Part shown: piece by piece, positions 34,828-43,106 of the stretch | How the letters are laid out: every line of letters begins with the position of its first letter | How positions within the stretch are numbered: the stretch's first letter is position 1 | Assembly (NCBI GenBank): GCA_945901855.1 | Contig: CAMDLT010000010.1 | Span: forward strand, 1 to 64,000 | From: Asaia bogorensis | GTDB taxonomy: Bacteria; Pseudomonadota; Alphaproteobacteria; CACIAM-22H2 | DNA: 64,000 nucleotides | Direction: 5' to 3' | Notes under the pieces: model-generated | Seen by the model: the letters and a program-made list of their open reading frames with translations, nothing else | Database searches by the model: none | Told to the model about the DNA's origin: nothing | Position numbers and translations under genes: made by a program

Positions 34828-36431
34828 GGAACCGACCCGAAATCGGCCAAGAAGCTCGCCAGAAAATTTTCCATCCCGATCGTGGCCGTGCCCGCAGGCG
34901 GCTGCAAGCCGGGTACATAGCCGCGCGCCTTGAACGGCGTTACCAATTCGGCCTTACGCGAGAAGACATGGATCGGCACCGAGAAATCGCCGGTCTTGCG
35001 CGCGGTCGTCAACGGCGGCTGATGGTCGCCTAGGACGACGAACAAGGTTTCGTCGTCGGTGCGCTCGGCGGCGAACCGCACGGCCGATTCGAGCGCGTAA
35101 GAAACCGACGCGAGGTAGCCCGCATCCTGCTCGAAGATCTGCCCCAAACGTACCGGAAACTCGCGCACCGGCAAATCCGCGTAAGGCTCGGGCGCGGCGA
35201 GTGCGTCCCAGTCATCGACATATGTCGGTACGCGTTCGAACGGCGTATGGCTTGAGGCCAGCACGATCTTCACGAACAAAGGAGCGGGCTTCAAATCTTC
35301 GCGCCCGAACCGCGCAAGGACCCACTGGTCGGGCAACGACTCCCACGCGAAACGCGGGCCGCGATAATCAAGTTCGGGCTGCAGGCGGACATCGCGAAAA
35401 CCGAGCAGCTTCCCTTCGGGCCACGGCAAATCGATGCGCGGCATCAAGGCCAGCGTGCGGTAGCCCGCTTCCGCGAAACGATGCGCCAGCGTGCGGACGC
35501 CCGACACGAGCATAACCTCGTAGGCGTCTTGCGCCGAAATCTTGGCGCCCGCCAGCAGCGTGCCGTGCGCCATCCACGAGCCGCCGCCCGTGATCGGCGA
35601 ACGCAGCAGACTTGTCGCACTCGCAAAACCCGCCACGTCGAGACGGATCTGCAGATCGGCACGCATCCGATCCATCGTGGCGGCGAAGGCGGGTTCGCGC
35701 GCAGTGACGAGGCCGTAGGATTCAACAAAAATCAGCACGACGCTGCGCCCACCGAGCGGCGCGAAATCGCTTTTTACGGGCAGCGCTGCCTGTGCAGCGT
35801 CGATGCGCGCGCGATGCGCGCCGCGCAAACCCTCGGCGCGCAAAACCGAGTCGATGGCGTTGGTCGCAGCCCCCAGCGCATCGGCCGAGATCGCAGGCCG
35901 CACGTCGGGGGTCGATTGCGCTTTGGGCATCAAGAACCAGCCGGCACCGAGTACGGCGAAACCAAGAACGAGTCCGCTCCAGCCCTGCATCGCGACAGTG
36001 CGCCAGACGGTTTGCAGTGCGGCGCGCACAAGCGCGATCGCTGCCAGCAGCATGGCCGCACCCAGCGCTACAAGTGCCGCGAACTCAAGCGGCGGCATCG
36101 AGTTGGCCAACAGCTTTACGAAGAACGGCACAAATCGCGCGTCGATCGCGACATTCAGACTGCGTCCGAAGAACCAGGGGATTGCGATGTCGCCAACGCG
36201 CAACAAGAACAACGCCACGCTCGCCGCCGCAAGCCCCCACAAAAGCACGGTTGGCGGTTGTACGAAGAACACGAACAGCACGACCACCAAAACAAGTTCG
36301 ATCGCAATAGCCGATGGGAGAATTTGGAGCGACTGTTCGACGAAATCGCCCGACGAATAGAGCTGGTTCAAAAAAACCAGCGCCACGATCGCGGCGACAA
36401 TCGTCGGCGGCCGTCGACTGCGCGGTTTCAT
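34824..36431 (-). CDS. LtaS/sulfatase-like membrane phosphotransferase (alkaline phosphatase superfamily)
   Basis: A 535-residue protein with about five N-terminal transmembrane helices (to about residue 175) and an extracytoplasmic sulfatase-fold domain. The latter has VVLIFVESYGLV, a candidate nucleophile region SLLRSPITGGGSWMAHGTLL and the metal motif VVLGDHQPP. The family includes lipoteichoic-acid synthase, phosphoethanolamine or phosphoglycerol transferases and sulfatases. Together with the CDP-alcohol enzyme it may move a phosphoalcohol group onto a glycan or lipid outside the cytoplasm. It overlaps both neighbours by ATGA. Confidence 0.8.
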   Translation of the reverse strand: MKPRSRRPPTIVAAIVALVFLNQLYSSGDFVEQSLQILPSAIAIELVLVVVLFVFFVQPPTVLLWGLAAASVALFLLRVGDIAIPWFFGRSLNVAIDARFVPFFVKLLANSMPPLEFAALVALGAAMLLAAIALVRAALQTVWRTVAMQGWSGLVLGFAVLGAGWFLMPKAQSTPDVRPAISADALGAATNAIDSVLRAEGLRGAHRARIDAAQAALPVKSDFAPLGGRSVVLIFVESYGLVTAREPAFAATMDRMRADLQIRLDVAGFASATSLLRSPITGGGSWMAHGTLLAGAKISAQDAYEVMLVSGVRTLAHRFAEAGYRTLALMPRIDLPWPEGKLLGFRDVRLQPELDYRGPRFAWESLPDQWVLARFGREDLKPAPLFVKIVLASSHTPFERVPTYVDDWDALAAPEPYADLPVREFPVRLGQIFEQDAGYLASVSYALESAVRFAAERTDDETLFVVLGDHQPPLTTARKTGDFSVPIHVFSRKAELVTPFKARGYVPGLQPPAGTATIGMENFLASFLADFGSVP

Positions 36432-37375
36432 GGCTGCTTCGGCACGCGGATAATCGGTCTAGCGGCTGGTCCTGCCCCCAAATGGTAGACCGGCAACGTC
36501 TTTTCGACGAAGGCGGCCGGATCGCTTGGCACTTTTACGTAGCTCTGCAAATTGAGCCATGGATAGCGGCTCGTCCAGCCAAGTCCGGCCGCGCGGCGCG
36601 CATATTTCCATGCACGTCCGGCCGCACGCCGACACGCAAGCGCGCCATATTCGGCGACGAGTTCCGGGTGGGCCCGCAGAAAATTCACGAGGGCGAGCGC
36701 AAAATCGTGGTGCGCCTGATGGCCTTGGCCAACCATGATGCGCGTGTCGTCGGCTGCAGGCCCCCAGGTCACGACATGGTCGAAGCGCGCAATGCGGGCC
36801 AAGCGCGCGACGCGCAAAGCCAGCGCAAAATCTTCAACGAAGATCGCCGGATCGCAGCCGCCTGCTTGCTGCACGAGCGACGTTCGAAACAATGTCGGCG
36901 ACGTACCCGACACGCCCCAGCGAATGACTTCGCCCAGCGCATCTTTGGGTACGTCAGGCTGCATCGCATCTGCCGCCGCTTCGTCGAAAGCGATTTCGCC
37001 GGGGTTGAGATAGAAACCGATGCGGGCGAACACGCCGCCGGTTTGCGTGGTTTCCAAAATCTCGATCAGGCGCTTGGTCGCGTAGGGGGCGAGCACATCG
37101 TCGGAGCCGACGAGTTTCAAATAAGTCTGTGTTGCGAGCTTGATGCCCGTATTCGTCGAGGAAGACGGCCCGCCATTGGGCTGTTCGACGATGTGGCAAT
37201 TGGGCCAGTCTTTGGTGAATTCGCGCACGATTTCGACCGAACGGTCGCGGCTGCCGTCATCGACGAAGATGAACTCGCGCGGCCGGTCCGGCACCTGGCG
37301 CCAGATCGCATCCAGCACTTGGGGCAGGAACTTTTCTTTGTTGTAGACGGTGCAAAGCAGCGTGACGCCGGACAT
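36428..37375 (-). CDS. GT2-family glycosyltransferase
   Basis: A 315-residue GT-A enzyme starting MSGVTLLCTVYNKEKFLPQ. It has the nucleotide-binding FVDDGSRDRSVEIV and the metal-binding-type SDD in KLVGSDDVLAPYA. GT2 enzymes transfer sugars with inversion from UDP or dolichol/polyprenyl donors. It is first in a coupled trio with the LtaS-like and CDP-alcohol/FkbM genes (ATGA overlaps), which suggests that it builds the glycan that the others decorate. Acceptor unknown. Confidence 0.85.
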   Translation of the reverse strand: MSGVTLLCTVYNKEKFLPQVLDAIWRQVPDRPREFIFVDDGSRDRSVEIVREFTKDWPNCHIVEQPNGGPSSSTNTGIKLATQTYLKLVGSDDVLAPYATKRLIEILETTQTGGVFARIGFYLNPGEIAFDEAAADAMQPDVPKDALGEVIRWGVSGTSPTLFRTSLVQQAGGCDPAIFVEDFALALRVARLARIARFDHVVTWGPAADDTRIMVGQGHQAHHDFALALVNFLRAHPELVAEYGALACRRAAGRAWKYARRAAGLGWTSRYPWLNLQSYVKVPSDPAAFVEKTLPVYHLGAGPAARPIIRVPKQP

Positions 37376-37430
37376 GCCGTCTTCCTAAAGCCGCTTGCAT
37401 GCGAGCGCAAGGCGCGCGACTCTGACCGCC

Positions 37431-37847
37431 ATGCCGCGCGTGATTCCCGAACTCGATCTCGACGACCGAGACCTGCAATGGCGCTTCGTGCGCGCGAGCG
37501 GTCCGGGGGGGCAGAACGTCAACAAGGTTTCGACGGCGGTCGAACTGCGCATCGATTTGGCGGCCACGCGCCTGCCCGCCGAAATAGCCGAGCGGCTGGT
37601 TGCGATCGCAGGCAAGCGCGTATCGGGTGAAGGCCATCTGATCATCGATGCCTCGCGCCACCGCACGCAGGAGATGAACCGCAAGGATGCGCTCGAAAAA
37701 TTGGCGCAGTTGCTGCGCTCCGCGCGCCACAAGCCCAAACCGCGCAAGGTAACCAAGCCGACCAAGGGCTCGAAGCGCCGACGCCTGGCCTCCAAGGCTG
37801 CGCGCTCGGCGGTAAAGGCCGCGCGCGGCTCGGTCGAGCTCGACTAA
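37431..37847 (+). CDS. arfB: Alternative ribosome-rescue factor / peptidyl-tRNA hydrolase ArfB
   Basis: A 138-residue protein with the release-factor GGQ motif (SGPGGQNVNKVSTAVELR) and a basic, Lys/Arg-rich C-terminal tail that enters the mRNA channel of stalled ribosomes. Length and order match ArfB (YaeJ). It frees stalled ribosomes without a stop codon. ATG 37431 is chosen because the ORF-track start (37395) has extra residues not seen in the family. Its last four bases overlap the convergent psuG gene. Confidence 0.92.
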   Translation: MPRVIPELDLDDRDLQWRFVRASGPGGQNVNKVSTAVELRIDLAATRLPAEIAERLVAIAGKRVSGEGHLIIDASRHRTQEMNRKDALEKLAQLLRSARHKPKPRKVTKPTKGSKRRRLASKAARSAVKAARGSVELD

Positions 37848-38758
37848 AGAGCTGCATAGGCTGCGGCGATTTCGCCCGCGACGCGCGCATTGTTGCGAAC
37901 CAGCGCAATGTTTGCCGCCAACGACTTCCCGGCGGTCGCTTCGTTGAGACGCTTCAGCAAAAACGGTGTCAAAGCGGCCCCGCCAATGCCTTTTTCATCC
38001 GCAGCGCGAACCGCCGTCGCGATCTCGCGTTCGATCGTGTCGGCATCGAGCGCATATTCGGCGGGGATTGGATTGGCAACCAAAACGCCGCCAAGCCCCA
38101 AACGATGCTGGGCGGCGATCAACAAAGCGACTTCCCCGGGGGTGTCGCAGCGTTTGTCGACCTGCCGTCCGCTAGTGCGCGTGTAGAAGGCCGGAAAATC
38201 GTCGCTGCGATAGCCCAACACCGGCACGCCCAGGGTTTCAAGAAACTCGAGCGTTTTGGGGATATCGAGAATGGATTTGGCGCCGGCGCAAACAACGGCG
38301 ACTGGCGTACGCGCGATTTCGAAAAGATCGGCGGATACGTCCATCGTGGTTTCCGCCCCCCGATGCACCCCGCCAATGCCGCCCGTCGCGAAGATCGCGA
38401 TACCCGCCATCGCTGCGATCGCCATGGTTGCGGCAACGGTCGTCGCCCCGTGCGCGCGGTTCGCGACGAGCGCCGCCAAATCGCGGCGCGAGGCTTTGGC
38501 CACATCGCGGCCGCGCGCCAGCAATTCGAGCGCATCGTCGTCGAGACCGACGCGCAAACGGCCCGCGATCACCGCGATCGTGGCAGGCACAATGCCGTCC
38601 GCACGTAGATCGCGCTCGATCGCGCAGGTGGTTTCCAGATTCTGCGGATACGGCATGCCGTGCGCGAGAATGGTGGATTCGAGCGCCACCACCGCGCGGC
38701 CTGCTGCCAATGCCGTCGCGACCTCGGGCGCCAGATCGAGATCGCGCGGCATCTGCAT
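37844..38758 (-). CDS. psuG: Pseudouridine-5'-phosphate glycosidase
   Basis: A 304-residue enzyme that splits pseudouridine 5'-phosphate into uracil and ribose 5-phosphate. Family motifs are clear: [22 protein letters not shown]-like start ([14 protein letters not shown]), [31 protein letters not shown] and LRDIAxN-like C-terminus ([14 protein letters not shown]). It begins one base into the stop of the molybdenum-hydroxylase gene (TAATG), so the two are coupled. The usual partner kinase PsuK is not in the window. Confidence 0.93.
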   Translation of the reverse strand: [304 protein letters not shown]

Positions 38759-41079
38759 TATGCTTTGTGAATCGCGCGCCAAATTTTTTGCGGCGTTGCG
38801 GGCATGTCGATATGCGCGACGTCGTAGGGCTTCAACGCGTCGAGCACTGCGTGGATGACGGCTGGCGGCGCGCCGATCGAACCCGCCTCGCCCGCCCCCT
38901 TCACGCCGAGCGGATTGTTCAGGCACGGCACTTCGTTGTACGAAAAATCGATCGTCGGCATCTGGTCGGCGCGCGGCATGCAATAATCCATGAACGAGCC
39001 GGTCAAAAGCTGGCCGCTGTCGGGATCGTAGCTGCAGCCTTCGTAGAGGGCCTGGCCGATGCCCTGGATCGTTCCGCCATGCACCTGGCCTTCGACCAGC
39101 AACGGGTTCATCACGTTGCCGAAATCGTCGACGATCGTGTAGCGTTGGAACGACACGCTTCCCGTGTCGGGATCGATTTCGATTTCGGCAATGTGGCAGC
39201 CGTTGGGGAACGTGGCCCCCTTGGGCAGATGCGTCGCCTGGCCTTCAAGGCCGAGCGCTTGGTCTGCAGGCAGTTTCGCTTTCATGTGCGACGTCTTGGC
39301 AAGTTCGGCGACCGTGATCGCCTTGTCGGTGCCCGCCACCTTGAACGAACCGTCGGCGAATTCGATGTCGGCTTCGGCCGCCTCCATCAAATGCGCGACA
39401 AGCTTGCGCCCGCGCGCGATCACGTCTTTGGTCGCGAGGCTGACGGCCGTTCCGGTCACGGCCAATGCGCGGCTGCCGCCGGTCCCGCCATTGTAGATCG
39501 ACACGTCCGTATCGCCCTGGATTACGCGCACTTTTTCGATCGGAATGCCGAGCGCTTCGGCTACGATCTGGGCGTAGGCGGTTTCGTGCCCTTGGCCGTT
39601 GGTCTGGTTGCCGACGCGCACGAACGCCCCGCCCGACGGATCGAACTGGATATGCGCGGATTCGTCGCCGCCGCCACCGCAAACCTCCGTGTACATCGCC
39701 ATGCCGATGCCGCGCAGCCTGCCGTTCTTCTTGGACGCGGCACGGCGGGATTCGAACCCAGCCCAATCGGCGCGCTGGATCGCATCGTCGAGATTCTTGG
39801 CGTACTCGCCGCTGTCGTAGGTGTTGCCGAGCGCGGTTTTGTAGGGCATCGCGGTCGGCGCGATGAAGTTGCGGCGGCGAATTTCGTCGGGCGCGACGCC
39901 CAGCGTCTTGCCGATCTTTTCGATCAGCCGTTCGATGACGTAGTTCGCCTCGGGTCGGCCGGCCCCGCGATACGCATCGACCGGGGCGGTATTGGAAAAC
40001 ACACCCTTGTATTCGACAAAGGCCGCTTCGATCGCGTAGACGCCGACCAGCATCGTGGCCCCTGCGGCCGTCGCAACGAACGTGCTGTATTGCGAGCAAT
40101 AGGCGCCAAGATTGGGATTGGTCTTGACGTGCAAACCCAGGATCTTGCCGTTCGCATCGACGGCAGCGCTGGCCTTGGTCAGATGGTCGCGGCCGTGCGT
40201 GTCGGTCAGGAACGCTTCGCTGCGGTCCGAAATCCAGCGTACCGGGCGTTCGAGCGCGCGCGCCGCAAACAGCACCGCGACATATTCGGGGAACACGAAA
40301 ATTTTCATGCCGAATCCGCCGCCGACATCGCCCGTGATGACGCGTAGCTGGCTTTCGGGGATCTTGAAAATTTCGTTTGCCAGAACGCGACGCATGCCAA
40401 AACTGCCTTGCGTGCTGCAATGGAGCGTGAGCCGGTCTTCGCCGCGCGCATAGTCGGCGATGGCGCCGCGCGGCTCGAGCGAGTTGGGGATCAGGCGATT
40501 GTTGACGATGTCGATTTCGACCGTCTTGGCGGCCTTGGAAAATGCCGCCTTGGTTTTGGCTTCGTCGCCAATGGTCCAGTCGAACGCGATATTGCCGTCG
40601 GCCGAGGGCCAAATTTGCGGCGCGCCCGGCGCGATCGCGGCGGCAATGTCGCCCACGGCCGCGAGCGGCGCGTAGTCGACGACGATGGCTTCCGCCGCGT
40701 CGCGCGCATCTTCCAGGCGTTCGGCCACGACCACGGCAACCGCTTCGCCCGCAAAGCGCACGCGGCCGCGCGCCAAGGCGGGGCGCGGCGGGGGCACGAA
40801 GCTGGTACCGTCGCGGTTTTTGAGCGGCGCCATGCACGGCACGTTGCCGATACCAGCATTGGCCAGATCGTCGCCCGTAAACACGCCCAGCACACCCGGC
40901 ATGTCGCGCGCGGCCGATACATCAATGCTCTTGATGTCGGCATGGGCGTGCGGGCTGCGCAGGAAGAAAGCGTAGGATTGGCGCGCCAGCGCCAGATCGT
41001 CGAGATAGCGCCCTGCTCCTTTGAGCAGGCGGGCATCTTCCAAGCGGCGCGGCGTCTGGGCTTTCCCAAAATGGCTCAT
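38758..41079 (-). CDS. Molybdenum hydroxylase large subunit (xanthine dehydrogenase/CoxL family)
   Basis: A 773-residue Mo-cofactor-binding subunit. It has an N-terminal ARLLKGAGRYLDDL, the form-II active-site loop VDAYRGAGRPEANY (not the AYxCSFR of true CO dehydrogenase), Mo-pterin regions QTNGQGHETAYAQ and the catalytic glutamate in GVKGAGEAGSIG. Such subunits normally partner with an FAD subunit and a 2Fe-2S subunit, neither of which is adjacent. It probably hydroxylates a purine, aldehyde or heteroaromatic. A good Shine-Dalgarno (AAGGGA) precedes ATG 41079. It is coupled to psuG, which hints at nucleobase catabolism. Confidence 0.88.
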   Translation of the reverse strand: MSHFGKAQTPRRLEDARLLKGAGRYLDDLALARQSYAFFLRSPHAHADIKSIDVSAARDMPGVLGVFTGDDLANAGIGNVPCMAPLKNRDGTSFVPPPRPALARGRVRFAGEAVAVVVAERLEDARDAAEAIVVDYAPLAAVGDIAAAIAPGAPQIWPSADGNIAFDWTIGDEAKTKAAFSKAAKTVEIDIVNNRLIPNSLEPRGAIADYARGEDRLTLHCSTQGSFGMRRVLANEIFKIPESQLRVITGDVGGGFGMKIFVFPEYVAVLFAARALERPVRWISDRSEAFLTDTHGRDHLTKASAAVDANGKILGLHVKTNPNLGAYCSQYSTFVATAAGATMLVGVYAIEAAFVEYKGVFSNTAPVDAYRGAGRPEANYVIERLIEKIGKTLGVAPDEIRRRNFIAPTAMPYKTALGNTYDSGEYAKNLDDAIQRADWAGFESRRAASKKNGRLRGIGMAMYTEVCGGGGDESAHIQFDPSGGAFVRVGNQTNGQGHETAYAQIVAEALGIPIEKVRVIQGDTDVSIYNGGTGGSRALAVTGTAVSLATKDVIARGRKLVAHLMEAAEADIEFADGSFKVAGTDKAITVAELAKTSHMKAKLPADQALGLEGQATHLPKGATFPNGCHIAEIEIDPDTGSVSFQRYTIVDDFGNVMNPLLVEGQVHGGTIQGIGQALYEGCSYDPDSGQLLTGSFMDYCMPRADQMPTIDFSYNEVPCLNNPLGVKGAGEAGSIGAPPAVIHAVLDALKPYDVAHIDMPATPQKIWRAIHKA

Positions 41080-41132
41080 TATATGTCCCTTCGAATTTCC
41101 AAGGACGCGACTGTCGCAAATCGCGCGTCGCC

Positions 41133-41873
41133 ATGCAATCTATCCAGATGCACACGATCTTGTCGGCAGGCGAAAAAACAACAGGTTTTAGATCAGGTCT
41201 TGTTTTTGCCGTTTTCGAGCGCAGTTTTTATGCCCTCGACACGAGCGGGCGCCTGGTTTGTGCGGGCGGCCCCGAAATTGGCAACGGCCCGCTGAACATT
41301 GTGTACGCCTCGTGTCCGCGGCTGCCCGATCCCGGCACCAAAATCGCTTTCGATTTGACCGGCGTTTCGATCTGGCGGCCCGATCCTTGGCCCGCCTACG
41401 ACAAGGCTGCATGCCAAGCGGTCCTGACGCGGATTCCGCGCAACAAAGGACTGCTCGCTGCACCCGGCAACGACCCCTTCAAGCGCGCCGCCCAAGCGCC
41501 GTTGGCAGCGCTGGCCGCATGGCGGAACGGCCCGGTTCCGCCTATTTTGAGGGATTTGCTGGGACTTGGCATCGGTCTTACGCCTGCAGGCGACGATGCG
41601 CTGGGCGGGGCAGCGCTCGCGCTGCATGCGACCGGGCGCGTTGAACAAGCTGCCGCGTTTGGCGCGTTTCTGGAACGCGAAGCGCGGGCTGCGACAAACG
41701 CGATTTCGGCTGCACATTTGCTGGCGGCAGCAAATGGCACGGGGGCGGCCGCATTTCACAAAATCGTCGCGACCTTGCTCGAAGGAACTCTGCCCAATCT
41801 CGCCCCGCTCGATGCGATTGGCCATTCGTCCGGGTGGGATGCGTTGGCGGGTGTCGTCGCCGTCTTGGGTTAG
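41133..41873 (+). CDS. DUF2877 protein (YlbF/AllH-like, oxamate carbamoyltransferase component)
   Basis: A 246-residue soluble protein with the DUF2877 hallmark GLGIGLTPAGDDALGG in the centre. In E. coli the family member YlbF works with FdrA and YlbE as the oxamate carbamoyltransferase of allantoin breakdown. Homologues of both partners lie nearby on the other strand (43107-46027), so the three proteins may form one enzyme. It is divergent from the molybdenum-hydroxylase gene by 53 bases and overlaps the convergent Hsp70 gene by four. An alternative ATG is at 41148. The assignment of activity is by homology and context. Confidence 0.82.
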   Translation: MQSIQMHTILSAGEKTTGFRSGLVFAVFERSFYALDTSGRLVCAGGPEIGNGPLNIVYASCPRLPDPGTKIAFDLTGVSIWRPDPWPAYDKAACQAVLTRIPRNKGLLAAPGNDPFKRAAQAPLAALAAWRNGPVPPILRDLLGLGIGLTPAGDDALGGAALALHATGRVEQAAAFGAFLEREARAATNAISAAHLLAAANGTGAAAFHKIVATLLEGTLPNLAPLDAIGHSSGWDALAGVVAVLG

Positions 41874-43099
41874 GCGAAACGCTTGGCTGCATCCAGAGCA
41901 AGGCCCGTCGCTACGCTGCCAAACGCGTCCCCCGCGACAAGGCGCGCATTGGGCATGGCGGCGGCGATCGTGTCGCGCACGGCGGGCATGCGCGTGGCCC
42001 CGCCAGTCAAAAACACGACCGAGATTGCATCGGGGGCGAGTCCCGCCAATCGCAGCACGTCGCTGATGCGCGCTTGAATGCGGGCGAGATTGTCCGCCAC
42101 TGCGCGGTCGAGATCCGCGCGCACGATCTCGATGGCGATGCCCGCATCGAGTTCGATCGCCGCGTGCGTCGCATGCGAAAGCGCGATCTTCGCGGCTTCG
42201 ACGCTTGCGAGCAATTCGTGGCCCCGGCGCTGTTCGAGCACGGCCACCAGACGCTCGATTTTGCCGGGTGCCGCGGACTCGCGCAGCACGCCACGAATCT
42301 CGGCGAGCACGCGCGGCTCGTAGAGAAAGTTAATCCGATGCCACGTCGCAAGATCGAAGAAGTACCAGGACGGGGCCGCGAGCTCCGCGCGCAACATCGG
42401 ACTGCCGAGCCCCAGTTCCGGCATCGCGCAGGCCAACGACAATTGCCGGTCGAAATCCGTACCCCCGACATGCACGCCCGTGAAACCCAGAATGTCGCTC
42501 TGCCGGTCGCGGGCTTTGGCGCGCACGGGCGATACGCGCACGACCGAAAAGTCGGAGGTGCCGCCGCCAATATCCGCAACCAGCGCGATCTCTTCGCCGC
42601 GCACGCTCTGTTCGTAGTCGAGTGCGGCGGCGATCGGTTCGAACTGGAATGCAATGTTCGAAAAGCCTGCAACGCGCGCGGCGTCCTCGAGTTGGCGCTG
42701 AGCGGCCGCATCGGCCGCAGGATCGTCGTCGACGAAAAACGCCGGGCGGCCGAGCACCACACTGGCGGGCTCGCCCGCTTTCGCGCGCAAGAAGCGCAAA
42801 AACGCCGCGACGATCTCGCCAAAACCATAGCGCTTGCGGCCGGCCAGCGTGGTTTCGTCGAACAAGGACGTACCCAGCACGCTCTTGATCGCACGCAGAT
42901 AACGCCCCGGCTCGCGCTCGAAATAGCGCTCGAGCGCATCGCGCCCGTAAGCGGCAGGGCTGCCGTCGGCCGCAAAAAACAACGCGGTCGGCACGGACGT
43001 CGCGCCGCGCTGCAGTTCCAGCAGATGCGGGCCGTTTGCCGCGCACACGCCAACCGACGAATTGGACGTGCCAAAATCGATTCCGCACGCGCGCGTCAT
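41870..43099 (-). CDS. Hsp70-family protein, YegD-like
   Basis: A 409-residue ATPase-domain protein. It has the Hsp70/actin phosphate-1 motif GIDFGTSNSSVGV at the N-terminus, phosphate-2 VADIGGGTSDFSVV and the adenosine motif FLTGGATRMPAVR. It lacks the substrate-binding half of DnaK, as do YegD proteins. The ORF-track start (43297) is too early: ATG 43099 begins at the phosphate-1 motif and lies 7 bases after the fdrA stop, so it is probably in the same operon. Its client is unknown. Its place among the FdrA-type genes suggests a link to assembly of that complex. Confidence 0.88.
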   Translation of the reverse strand: MTRACGIDFGTSNSSVGVCAANGPHLLELQRGATSVPTALFFAADGSPAAYGRDALERYFEREPGRYLRAIKSVLGTSLFDETTLAGRKRYGFGEIVAAFLRFLRAKAGEPASVVLGRPAFFVDDDPAADAAAQRQLEDAARVAGFSNIAFQFEPIAAALDYEQSVRGEEIALVADIGGGTSDFSVVRVSPVRAKARDRQSDILGFTGVHVGGTDFDRQLSLACAMPELGLGSPMLRAELAAPSWYFFDLATWHRINFLYEPRVLAEIRGVLRESAAPGKIERLVAVLEQRRGHELLASVEAAKIALSHATHAAIELDAGIAIEIVRADLDRAVADNLARIQARISDVLRLAGLAPDAISVVFLTGGATRMPAVRDTIAAAMPNARLVAGDAFGSVATGLALDAAKRFA

Positions 43100-43106
43100 G
43101 GTACGT

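Noticed and set aside
38428-40347. 639-residue plus-strand ORF
   Set aside because: Opposite the molybdenum-hydroxylase large subunit, which has all its family motifs. The plus frame has none.
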